Assembly (NCBI GenBank): GCA_039816705.1
Contig: JBCBXF010000080.1
Span: forward strand, 1 to 12,159
Direction: 5' to 3'
Length of the DNA: 12,159 nucleotides
From: CALHAX01 sp039816705
GTDB lineage: Bacteria > Pseudomonadota > Alphaproteobacteria > Rhizobiales > CALHAX01
Shown: one piece after another, positions 5,813 through 12,159 of the stretch
How the letters are laid out: each line of letters opens with the position of its first letter
Numbering within the stretch: position 1 is the first letter of the stretch
The notes under the pieces: model-generated
What the model saw: only the letters and a program-made list of their open reading frames with translations
What the model was told of the DNA's origin: nothing
The model's database searches: none
Program-made: the position numbers and the translations under genes

Positions 5813-7981
5813 ATGTTTGATATTGCAAAAGAAGAACTGGAATGGGGCGGCCGCACCCTGACGATGGAAACCGGCCGTATTGCCCGCCAGGCAGACGGCG
5901 CGGTCCTCGTCACCTATGGTGAGACCAGCGTCCTCGCAACCGCAACTGCCGCCCGTGAACCACGCGCAGGCATCGATTTTTTCCCCCTCACAGTGAACTA
6001 CCAGGAGAAATCCTACGCCGCGGGCAAGATCCCGGGTGGCTACTTCAAGCGTGAGGGACGCCCGTCGGAGAAGGAGACACTGGTCTCACGACTGATCGAC
6101 CGACCGATCCGCCCGCTGTTCGCACCGGGCTTCAAGAACGAGACGCAGATCATCTGTACCGTGCTGAGCCACGACCTTGAGAACGACCCGGACATAGTGG
6201 CACTTGTCGCGACGTCTGCCGCGCTCACCATCTCCGGTGTCCCGTTCATGGGGCCAATCGGCGCTGCCCGTGTCGGCATGATCGACGGAGACTACGTGCT
6301 GAACCCGATGGTTGATGAGATGGATCAGTCCGATCTCGATCTCGTCGTGGCGGGCACAGGTGATGCCGTCCTCATGGTCGAATCGGAAGCAAAAGAACTC
6401 TCCGAAGAGCAGATGCTAAAAGCGGTGATGTTCGGCCACGAGCACTTCCAACCCGTCATCGATGCGATTATCCGCCTTGCTGAAAAAGCTGCGAAAGAGC
6501 CGTGGGACGTCAAGACAGTCGACACGTCGAAGTATGACGGCGACGTCAAGCGTATCGCAGAGGACGACCTCCGCGACGCATTCGCCACGCCGGACAAAAT
6601 GGAGCGTCAGGCAAAAGTTTCCGCCGCCAAATCCAAGGTCATGAGCGAGTTGGCTGGCGAAGACGGAGCGGACGCGAGCATGATTGGCGGCGTCTTCAAG
6701 AACCTGGAAAAAGACGTTGTTCGCGGCGACATCCTGAAAACCCGCAAGCGCATCGATGGCCGCGATCTCGAAACGGTCCGCCCGATCGTCTCCGAGGTCG
6801 GCGTTCTGCCGCGCACGCACGGGTCTGCACTGTTCACACGCGGAGAGACGCAGGCGTTGGTCGTTGCGACGCTTGGCACGGGCGAGGACGAGCAGTTTGT
6901 CGATGCCCTTGAAGGCACCTATCGCGAGCGCTTTTTGCTCCACTACAACTTCCCGCCCTATTCGGTCGGTGAAGTTGGACGCGTCGGGTTCACCGGTCGT
7001 CGCGAAGTTGGCCACGGTAAACTCGCATGGCGCGCTATTCGCCCGCTGATGCCAACCGCCGAGGAATTTCCCTACACGATCCGCGCGGTCTCCGAGATCA
7101 CGGAGTCGAATGGCTCGTCCTCGATGGCCACGGTCTGCGGCACGTCGCTCGCGATGATGGATGCAGGCGTTCCGCTGCACCGTCCGGTCGCCGGTATCGC
7201 CATGGGTCTCATCAAGGAAGGTGAGGAGTTCGCTGTCCTCTCCGATATTCTGGGCGATGAGGATCACCTCGGTGACATGGACTTCAAGGTCGCCGGCACG
7301 GAGGAGGGTATTACCTCTCTCCAGATGGACATCAAGATCACCGGCATTACCGAGGAGATCATGAAGATCGCGCTCGATCAGGCTGAAGGTGGGCGCAAGC
7401 ACATCCTCGGCGAGATGGCGAAGGCGCTCGACGGCGCCCGTGATGACATCGGCGAGCATGCCCCGCGCATCGAGACGATGCAGATCAAGACGGAGAAAAT
7501 CCGCGAAGTGATCGGGACGGGCGGCTCGGTCATCCGTGGCATCGTGGAAGAATCCGGCGCCAAGGTGAACATTGACGACGAAGGTGTCATCAAGATTGCC
7601 GGCTCGAGCGCGGATGCAATCAACAAGGCCAAGCAGATGATCAACGAGATCGTCGCCGAGCCGGAAGTTGGCGCGATCTACAAGGGCAAGGTCGTGAAGG
7701 TTGTCGATTTCGGCGCGTTCGTGAACTTCTTCGGTCCGCGCGATGGCCTCGTTCATATCTCGCAGCTTACAAGCGAGATGCGCCCCGATACGGTCGATCA
7801 GGTCGTCAAGGAAGGCCAGGAAGTTTACGTCAAACTCGTCGGCCTCGATGATCGCGGCAAGGTCCGGCTCTCGATGAAGGTCGTCAATCAGGAAACCGGC
7901 GAACAAATCGAAGGGATGGAAGACGATGACACCGGCCCGCGCGGCGGTGGCGGTCGTGGCCGACGTCCACGTCGGGACTGA
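5813..7981 (+). CDS. pnp: Polyribonucleotide nucleotidyltransferase (PNPase)
   Basis: Degrades RNA 3' to 5' by phosphorolysis and can add 3' tails; acts as a trimer, often with RNase E in the degradosome. The 722-residue protein starts MFDIAKEELEWGGRTLTMET, as relatives do. It has a first RNase PH domain (about 10-145, with the FFPLTVNYQEKSYAAGKIPG and FKREGRPSEKE motifs), the helical linker (about 150-300) and a second RNase PH domain (about 310-545). The latter contains DEDHLGDMDFKVAGT, whose Asp484 and Asp490 correspond to the catalytic metal-binding pair of the family. The KH domain has IGTGG at 567-571, the S1 domain spans about 618-690, and a short Gly/Arg tail ends RRPRRD. The ribosome binding site is weak (aagaaagaccgaacga). 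The last four codons are the start of a 24-bp tandem repeat. Confidence 0.99.
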   Translation: MFDIAKEELEWGGRTLTMETGRIARQADGAVLVTYGETSVLATATAAREPRAGIDFFPLTVNYQEKSYAAGKIPGGYFKREGRPSEKETLVSRLIDRPIRPLFAPGFKNETQIICTVLSHDLENDPDIVALVATSAALTISGVPFMGPIGAARVGMIDGDYVLNPMVDEMDQSDLDLVVAGTGDAVLMVESEAKELSEEQMLKAVMFGHEHFQPVIDAIIRLAEKAAKEPWDVKTVDTSKYDGDVKRIAEDDLRDAFATPDKMERQAKVSAAKSKVMSELAGEDGADASMIGGVFKNLEKDVVRGDILKTRKRIDGRDLETVRPIVSEVGVLPRTHGSALFTRGETQALVVATLGTGEDEQFVDALEGTYRERFLLHYNFPPYSVGEVGRVGFTGRREVGHGKLAWRAIRPLMPTAEEFPYTIRAVSEITESNGSSSMATVCGTSLAMMDAGVPLHRPVAGIAMGLIKEGEEFAVLSDILGDEDHLGDMDFKVAGTEEGITSLQMDIKITGITEEIMKIALDQAEGGRKHILGEMAKALDGARDDIGEHAPRIETMQIKTEKIREVIGTGGSVIRGIVEESGAKVNIDDEGVIKIAGSSADAINKAKQMINEIVAEPEVGAIYKGKVVKVVDFGAFVNFFGPRDGLVHISQLTSEMRPDTVDQVVKEGQEVYVKLVGLDDRGKVRLSMKVVNQETGEQIEGMEDDDTGPRGGGGRGRRPRRD

Positions 7982-8062
7982 TAAAGTCATCCACGTCGGG
8001 ACTGATAAAGACGTCCACGTCGGGTCTGTGAAGGCCGTCTAACTCTGGACTGATGGGCAGAG
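7967..8062 (+). repeat. 24-bp tandem repeat spanning the pnp stop codon
   Basis: Unit 1 (7967-7990) and unit 2 (7991-8014) share the 20 bases CCACGTCGGGACTGATAAAG and differ only in the last 4. Unit 3 (8015-8038) keeps the first 10 bases, then reads tctgtgaagg, and a decayed fourth copy (8039-8062) keeps ctggactgat. Unit 1 starts on a codon boundary of pnp (Pro719) and carries the tandem stops TGA-TAA. As 24 is a multiple of three, every unit is in the pnp frame. An inverted repeat, CCGACGT-CC-ACGTCGG (7960-7975), covers the first junction, and a shorter copy, GACGT-CC-ACGTC (8010-8021), covers the junction of units 2 and 3, so the transcript can fold at these junctions. Confidence 0.9.
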
Positions 8063-8097
8063 GAGGTTCCGGGCTTTACCGCAGCACATGAATTTGG

Positions 8098-8132
8098 AAA
8101 GCGCGTCGCTCATCGGGCGGCGCGCTTTTTTT
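8098..8132 (+). terminator. Strong intrinsic terminator of the infB-pnp operon
   Basis: AAAGCGCGTCGC (8098-8109) pairs with GCGGCGCGCTTT (8117-8128), 12 pairs with one G-T, around a 7-nt loop (tcatcgg), followed by seven T (8126-8132). It ends the + strand operon about 117 nt after pnp. The 3' end of the convergent minus-strand gene overlaps it: that gene's stop (8110-8112) is in the loop. In the other direction the tail is only TTTCC, so termination there should be weaker. Confidence 0.92.
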
Positions 8133-9489
8133 GTTCCGCCCTCGTCTCGCCATCCGCACCATTTTCGACAAGCACCCCAAGCCAGAGCGCAATCATCCCG
8201 GCACTCAGCCACCACCACCACGGCCAAAGCCCCTCAGTCACGAAGCTTGCGGCAAGAAACCCGAGCAGCAGCGTCGCCACAGCGGGCTGGAGCCACGGTG
8301 CGATACCGCGCACGACAAGCCCGCGCACCTGCCACAGCACCAGCATGAACCACGCGATCCCGAGAAAACCGAGATCGGTCACGACCTGCAGTGCCGCATT
8401 GTGCGGGTGCCAGGGACAGAAAATGACCCCTTCGCCGCACGGCACGTTTGGCATGGCGAACAATGACGGATCCTGCGCGATCGCCTTCGAGACATTGAGG
8501 CCGCGACCAAAAAAGTGGCTCTCACGTACCAGAGCACCGAAATCGGCCCAGCTCTCCAGCCGCGCAAGAAACGTATAGCGCTTGTAGTCTGCAAGCGGGC
8601 TGGCTTTCCATACCTCCATCGCCGCCTCATAGACGAACGGCCCGGCAATCATGAGCACGAACGACAGCCCGATCGCGATCGCAAGAAGGCCGCGCGCCAT
8701 TGCAGCAGAGAGAAAAACGCCCACCAACGCAATCAGCAGAACAAGCCGCGCCGCATCCGCATTGCTCACCACAGTGATTGCGAGGAGCAGACCAACTGCC
8801 GCGAGCGCCATGCCCACCGCCTGCGCACGACGCCCTGCCGCTTCGCCCGTAAACGCCGTGCCTGACCGCGCCAGCACCAGAAAGAAGGAGAGTGCCAGCG
8901 CCGTCAGCAGGAAGGCGCGATTGAGCGCCGACGGAGAAAAGTAGACAGGCTTGTCGAGCATCCCAATCGCGTGCCGGGCGATGAACCGTTCATCCTCGAT
9001 CAACAGAAGCGCGACGGTTGCGGCCACGGTGAGAAACACCCACCAAAAGACCCTCCGCAGTGGCACACGACCAGCGAGACGCCCGAGAATGAAGAACACA
9101 ACGACCGACATCTGGGCCGCAAGCGCATTGCCGGTTTGCATGAGATGCGAACCGGGTTGAAACGCTGTCGCCGTTGTCGCCAGCGCCGCTACGAGGAAGA
9201 TGCAAAACGCTGGCAGCACAGACCACGCTGTGTCGCCCGCAATGCTCATCACCTCATGCGTGTTTCGGTATGCGGCAACCCGGATCGCCACTCCAAAGCA
9301 AAGCAGCACGGCGACCGGCTGTGAGGGGCGCGGCAGCAGCACCATCGCAAAGACGATCAGCGCAATGAGCACCAGCCGCATCGCGGTGCTCTGCGCCATC
9401 CAGGCCAGAAACCCGCGACGTGCACCATCCGGGCGGCCTCCACCGCCATCTGATGCGAGCGCACTTCTTAAAACATCATCTGACGGCAT
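8110..9489 (-). CDS. O-antigen ligase family (Wzy_C) membrane protein
   Basis: A 459-residue polytopic inner-membrane protein with about 11-12 hydrophobic segments (for example 36-52, 88-107, 124-138, 145-163, 190-207, 223-240, 245-263, 266-283, 367-387, 398-416 and 424-441). Between the segments ending near 283 and starting near 367 lies a long hydrophilic loop, presumably periplasmic. It carries the family hallmarks: RLESWADFGALVRESHFFGRG (Arg310, Trp314), and HPHNAALQVVTDLGFLGI with His361 and His363. Members join or polymerise surface glycans on undecaprenyl carriers (WaaL, Wzy and relatives); which substrate is used here cannot be told. No other glycan gene is visible beside it. The ATG at 9489 has no clear ribosome binding site, and ATGs near residues 31 and 37 are alternatives. 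The C-terminus (EQKKRAAR) is encoded by the pnp terminator hairpin in reverse. Confidence 0.85.
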   Translation of the reverse strand: MPSDDVLRSALASDGGGGRPDGARRGFLAWMAQSTAMRLVLIALIVFAMVLLPRPSQPVAVLLCFGVAIRVAAYRNTHEVMSIAGDTAWSVLPAFCIFLVAALATTATAFQPGSHLMQTGNALAAQMSVVVFFILGRLAGRVPLRRVFWWVFLTVAATVALLLIEDERFIARHAIGMLDKPVYFSPSALNRAFLLTALALSFFLVLARSGTAFTGEAAGRRAQAVGMALAAVGLLLAITVVSNADAARLVLLIALVGVFLSAAMARGLLAIAIGLSFVLMIAGPFVYEAAMEVWKASPLADYKRYTFLARLESWADFGALVRESHFFGRGLNVSKAIAQDPSLFAMPNVPCGEGVIFCPWHPHNAALQVVTDLGFLGIAWFMLVLWQVRGLVVRGIAPWLQPAVATLLLGFLAASFVTEGLWPWWWWLSAGMIALWLGVLVENGADGETRAEQKKRAAR

Positions 9490-9684
9490 AAGCTGGCGAC
9501 CGCGGCGAAGTAAGCACTGCTGTCACAGATAGCCAGCACGCATGACGCTGACAAACATGTTCGCCCCGTAAGGGACGCGAGAAGCTCCGACTGGTGCCGC
9601 AACGCGTTGACCTCGATGCTGGCTCTCCGCCAGGCACCATGTTAGCCGTGCCGCAAAGCTGCACGTGAGAAGAAAGAGAAGCCC
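9490..9684. promoter_or_regulatory. Divergent intergenic region with inverted repeats
   Basis: This 195-nt region should carry promoters for the minus-strand ligase-like gene and the plus-strand dehydrogenase operon, but no convincing -35/-10 pair was found. It holds the inverted repeat TGGTGCC (9592-9598) / GGCACCA (9633-9639). That repeat encloses the 10-bp palindrome CAACGCGTTG (9600-9609) and the hairpin CTGGC-TCTCC-GCCAG (9619-9633). It also has a direct repeat GTGCCGCAA (9594-9602 and 9648-9656). These could be operator sites or leader RNA structure. The purine run agaagaaagagaag (about 9668-9681) is the probable ribosome binding site of the dehydrogenase. Confidence 0.35.
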
Positions 9685-10482
9685 ATGCTCATTGAAGGAA
9701 AAACCGCGATCATTACCGGCGCATCGCGCGGTCTCGGATACGCATGCGCTGAACAGTTTGTGCGCCAAGGTGCGCGCGTAGTCCTCGCGGACGTTCAGGA
9801 TGATCTTGGTGCCCACGCAGTGGAGAAGCTGAAAGCAATCGGTGGTGACGTCCATTATCGTCATTGCGATGTGACGCAGAAAAGCGCGATCGAGGCGCTC
9901 GTTGCCTCCACCGTAGAGACCTATGGCCGGGTCGACTGCGCGATCGCCAACGCGGGCATCGTCCACGTCAGCGATGCGCTCGAACTTGAAGAAGATGACT
10001 TCGACAAGGTGATCGACGTAAACTTGAAAGGCGTCTTTCTGACCGGGCAGGTCGCCGCCCGTCAGATGATCACACAGAGCCCGGATGATAATGGGTCAAA
10101 GGGCACGATCATCAATATGTCGTCGGCCAATGCGGTGCTCGCGATCCCTGAAATTGCGCCCTATGTCATCTCGAAGGGCGGCGTCAACCAGTGGACCAAA
10201 GTGCTGGGCATCCGCCTCGCAAAGGAGGGCGTGCGCGTCAACGCGATAGGCCCGGGTTCGATCGCGACGGAAATGTTCGAAGCCGTGGCGGCTGATCCAG
10301 AGAAATACAAGGCGATCATGTCGCGCACGCCGATGGGGCGCCCTGGTCAGCCTGCCGAGATCGGCAAGATCGCCGTCTTTCTCGCCTCCGATTTGTCGAG
10401 CTATATCACCGGGCAGACAATCTATCCCGATGGGGGCCGCATGGGGCTGAACTATACCGTCCCTGTCAAAGAAGAGGCCTGA
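9685..10482 (+). CDS. Classical short-chain dehydrogenase/reductase (SDR)
   Basis: A 265-residue cytoplasmic NAD(P)-dependent oxidoreductase with a single Rossmann domain. Visible motifs are the nucleotide-binding TGASRGLG (11-18), Asp36 at the end of strand 2 (LADV, which favours NAD over NADP), CDV (61-63), NAG (89-91) and the catalytic set Asn113, Ser147, Tyr160 and Lys164 (YVISK). NAIGPGSIATEMF follows, and the C-terminal YPDGGR. The substrate cannot be read from the sequence; annotation as 3-oxoacyl-ACP reductase or glucose dehydrogenase would be over-interpretation. It is followed after 6 nt by the aminotransferase-fold gene, so the two are almost certainly one transcript. Confidence 0.95.
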   Translation: MLIEGKTAIITGASRGLGYACAEQFVRQGARVVLADVQDDLGAHAVEKLKAIGGDVHYRHCDVTQKSAIEALVASTVETYGRVDCAIANAGIVHVSDALELEEDDFDKVIDVNLKGVFLTGQVAARQMITQSPDDNGSKGTIINMSSANAVLAIPEIAPYVISKGGVNQWTKVLGIRLAKEGVRVNAIGPGSIATEMFEAVAADPEKYKAIMSRTPMGRPGQPAEIGKIAVFLASDLSSYITGQTIYPDGGRMGLNYTVPVKEEA

Positions 10483-10488
10483 ACAGCC

Positions 10489-11757
10489 ATGGCCGAGACA
10501 GCAGAGCACGCGCCGCACGCAGGCCTTGATGTCAATTTCGTCCGCGCCCAATTCCCGGCGTTTGATCACACCGAAACGGGCAAGTGGGCTTTTTTCGAGA
10601 ACGCAGGCGGCGCATATGCAGCGCGGCCCGTGATCGAAAAACTCCATCACTTCATGGTGGCGGCCAAGGTGCAGCCCTATGGTCCGAGCGGTCCGTCACA
10701 AGACACCGGCGACGCGATGGACCTGTCACACCGCCGATTCGAGGCCGCGATCAATGCCCCCGCAGGCACGGTCATGTTCGGCCCCTCGACATCGATCAAC
10801 ACATACGTCCTGTCGCAGGCCCTGCGCGCAATGCTCAGGCCCGGCGACGAAGTCATCGTCACCAACCAAGACCATGAAGCCAATGCAGGCGTCTGGAACC
10901 GCCTCAGCGAGGGCAATTCCGGAATTGTTGTCCGCGAGTGGCAAGTCGATGCGGAGAGTGGACGCCTCACACTCGAGGATTTCGACGCACTCCTCAGCGA
11001 ACGCACGAAATGGGTCTTCGTCACCCACTGCTCGAACTTAGCCGGTGAAATTCATGACATTGCGACCCTGACCAGGCGCGCCCACGCAATTGGAGCGAAG
11101 ATCGCCGTTGATGGCGTTTCATATGCGCCGCACCAATTGCCGGACGTGGCGGCCCTTGGCGTCGATGTCTATTATTTCTCCCTCTACAAGACGTTCGGCC
11201 CACATCAGGGCCTGCTGTATGCCACGCGCGATGTCCTCGACGCCGTGCCGAACCAGGGCCACTATTTCAACGCCGGCTATCCCGACAAGAAGCTCATGCC
11301 CGCCGGGCCCCAGCACGGTGAGATCGCCTGCGCGTCAGGCGTGATTGATTATTTTGACGCCCTCGATGTCCATCATTTCGGCCCCAACGATGATCCGACC
11401 CACCAGCGGATTGCACGCCTCGGCGATCTGATGGCTGAGCACGAAACCACGCAGGCCAACCGGGTGCTCCAGCTCTTGCAGACGAAAGGCGCACGGATCA
11501 TTGGCCCCAAAACCGCCGAACCTCATCGGCGGGCCGCGACCATCGCCTTCAAGTCGGAGCGCGTGAGCAACAGCGCGATCGCCGATCATCTTCGCGCGGC
11601 GCACATCGCATGCGGTGTCAGTGATTTCTACGCAGTCCGTCTGATCGAGGCGCTTGGGATGGATGCCGACGATGGCGTGGTCCGGGTCTCGATGGTGCAC
11701 TACAATTCGGCGGCAGACGTCGACCGCTTGATGAATGCCCTCGACGAAGTGCTCTGA
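10489..11757 (+). CDS. Class-V aminotransferase, cysteine-desulfurase-like (VC1184 type)
   Basis: A 422-residue PLP-dependent fold-type I protein. It begins with the family pattern VRAQFPAF followed by FFENAGGAY (35-43). It has GPSTSIN (98-104) for phosphate binding, His129 in QDHEAN to stack on the cofactor, Asp208 in AVDGVSYAPH to hold the pyridine nitrogen, and Lys234 in YYFSLYKTFGPH as the Schiff-base lysine. The C-terminal GVSDFYAVRLIEALG and RVSMVHYN stretches match, from memory, the cysteine-desulfurase-like VC1184 family. In the alignment I can make by eye, the residue at the catalytic Cys of SufS/IscS is Tyr (DFYA), so it is probably not a canonical sulfur-donating desulfurase. The true substrate is unknown. 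It is the second gene of the probable operon, with 59 nt to the photolyase-like gene. Confidence 0.92.
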   Translation: MAETAEHAPHAGLDVNFVRAQFPAFDHTETGKWAFFENAGGAYAARPVIEKLHHFMVAAKVQPYGPSGPSQDTGDAMDLSHRRFEAAINAPAGTVMFGPSTSINTYVLSQALRAMLRPGDEVIVTNQDHEANAGVWNRLSEGNSGIVVREWQVDAESGRLTLEDFDALLSERTKWVFVTHCSNLAGEIHDIATLTRRAHAIGAKIAVDGVSYAPHQLPDVAALGVDVYYFSLYKTFGPHQGLLYATRDVLDAVPNQGHYFNAGYPDKKLMPAGPQHGEIACASGVIDYFDALDVHHFGPNDDPTHQRIARLGDLMAEHETTQANRVLQLLQTKGARIIGPKTAEPHRRAATIAFKSERVSNSAIADHLRAAHIACGVSDFYAVRLIEALGMDADDGVVRVSMVHYNSAADVDRLMNALDEVL

Positions 11758-11816
11758 GGAAACGGTCGCTTCGTACTGGATAGCAAACCGGATACGTCGC
11801 GGGGCAACATCGCATC

Positions 11817-12159
11817 ATGGCCACTCGGACTCTCATTCTGGTCCTTGGTGACCAGCTCAGTCACAACCTGACATCGCTCACTGCGGGCGACCCGGAGCAG
11901 GATCGCGTCTTGATGTGCGAGGTCGCGGAAGAGGCGACGTACGTCCCGCACCACCAAAAGAAGATCGCCTTTCTCTTCTCCGCGATGCGTCACTTCGCGG
12001 AAGAGTTGCGCGAAGCGGGCTGGACCGTCGACTACACCAAGCTCGACGCCAAAGGGAACACCGGCAGCTTCTCCGGCGAACTTGAACGCGCCGTCGCCAA
12101 ACGCAAACCCGAGCGCGTCGCAGTGACCGAGCCCGGAGAATGGCGCGTGCTTGAAGACC
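11817..12159 (+). CDS. Deoxyribodipyrimidine photolyase-related protein (FeS-BCP / (6-4) photolyase type), 3' partial
   Basis: The frame opens at ATG 11817 and runs off the window after 114 codons without a stop. The N-terminus reads MATRTLILVLGDQLSHNLTS, then VLMCEVAEEATYVPHHQKKI, FLFSAMRHFAEELREAGWTV and VTEPGEWRVLED. LGDQLS, the E-x-x-EATYV-x-HH-x-KI block, SAMRHFA and TEPGEWRV are hallmarks of the photolyase-related family (COG3046). Studied members (Agrobacterium PhrB, Rhodobacter CryB) bind FAD, a lumazine antenna and a 4Fe-4S cluster, and PhrB repairs (6-4) photoproducts in DNA. The visible part is the N-terminal Rossmann-like antenna domain; the FAD site and cluster cysteines lie beyond the edge. 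The ribosome binding site is weak. The gene follows the aminotransferase-fold gene by 59 nt with no terminator seen between. Confidence 0.9.
   Translation, partial: MATRTLILVLGDQLSHNLTSLTAGDPEQDRVLMCEVAEEATYVPHHQKKIAFLFSAMRHFAEELREAGWTVDYTKLDAKGNTGSFSGELERAVAKRKPERVAVTEPGEWRVLED

Noticed and set aside
6416..7990. A 524-residue open frame on the minus strand opposite pnp
   Set aside because: It lies wholly antisense to a clear PNPase gene. Its composition (many D, H, L, A) is the usual mirror of a GC-rich gene, and no known motif is seen.
7967..8062. CRISPR-like array
   Set aside because: The units are contiguous 24-mers with at most 4 variable bases and no spacers, and no cas genes are near.
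8061..8066. A perfect AGGAGG Shine-Dalgarno after pnp, with an open frame at 8088-8348
   Set aside because: The spacing to the ATG at 8088 is 21 nt, too long, and the frame is antisense to the ligase-like gene with shuffled Arg/Ala/Ser composition.
8951..9532. Several plus-strand open frames of 60-117 residues opposite the ligase-like gene
   Set aside because: They are antisense shadows of the transmembrane gene with Arg/Pro-rich composition and no ribosome binding sites.
9607..9645. A sigma-70 promoter using TTGACC at 9608-9612 and nearby
   Set aside because: No acceptable -10 element is found at 16-18 nt spacing; the -35-like match alone is not enough.

Overview
The window looks like chromosomal DNA of an alphaproteobacterium. 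Evidence for this is the gene order ylxR-infB-[small membrane gene]-rbfA-truB-rpsO-pnp, the YlxR domain fused to an L7Ae-like domain, the long Ala/Glu/Lys-rich N-terminus of IF-2, and a GC-rich base composition. I cannot fix the genus; a marine Hyphomonadaceae- or Maricaulales-like lineage is only a guess.

Region 1 (1-8132, + strand) is the translation and RNA-processing operon, presumably preceded by nusA outside the window. It encodes a YlxR/L7Ae RNA-binding protein (5' end missing), initiation factor IF-2, a small two-helix membrane protein of YcxB-like type, ribosome-binding factor A, tRNA pseudouridine-55 synthase, ribosomal protein S15 and polynucleotide phosphorylase. The first genes are tightly coupled: ylxR/infB overlap as ATGA, and the YcxB-like gene overlaps rbfA by 8 nt. 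Later genes have leaders of about 70 to 240 nt. A hairpin follows rpsO, the pnp leader holds three further hairpins, and a strong intrinsic terminator follows pnp. Just before that terminator, a 24-bp tandem repeat begins inside the last codons of pnp and runs into its 3' untranslated region.

Region 2 (8110-9489, - strand) is a polytopic membrane protein of the O-antigen ligase/polymerase (Wzy_C) family, convergent with pnp. Its stop codon lies in the loop of the pnp terminator. A divergent intergenic region of 195 nt (9490-9684) follows.

Region 3 (9685-12159, + strand) is a probable three-gene operon: a classical short-chain dehydrogenase/reductase, a class-V aminotransferase-fold protein of the cysteine-desulfurase-like VC1184 type with no cysteine at the usual desulfurase position, and the start of a photolyase-related (FeS-BCP / (6-4) photolyase type) gene that runs off the window. 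The joint function of these three genes is not evident from the sequence and is the most open question in the window. No RNA genes, insertion sequences, integrases or CRISPR arrays were seen.
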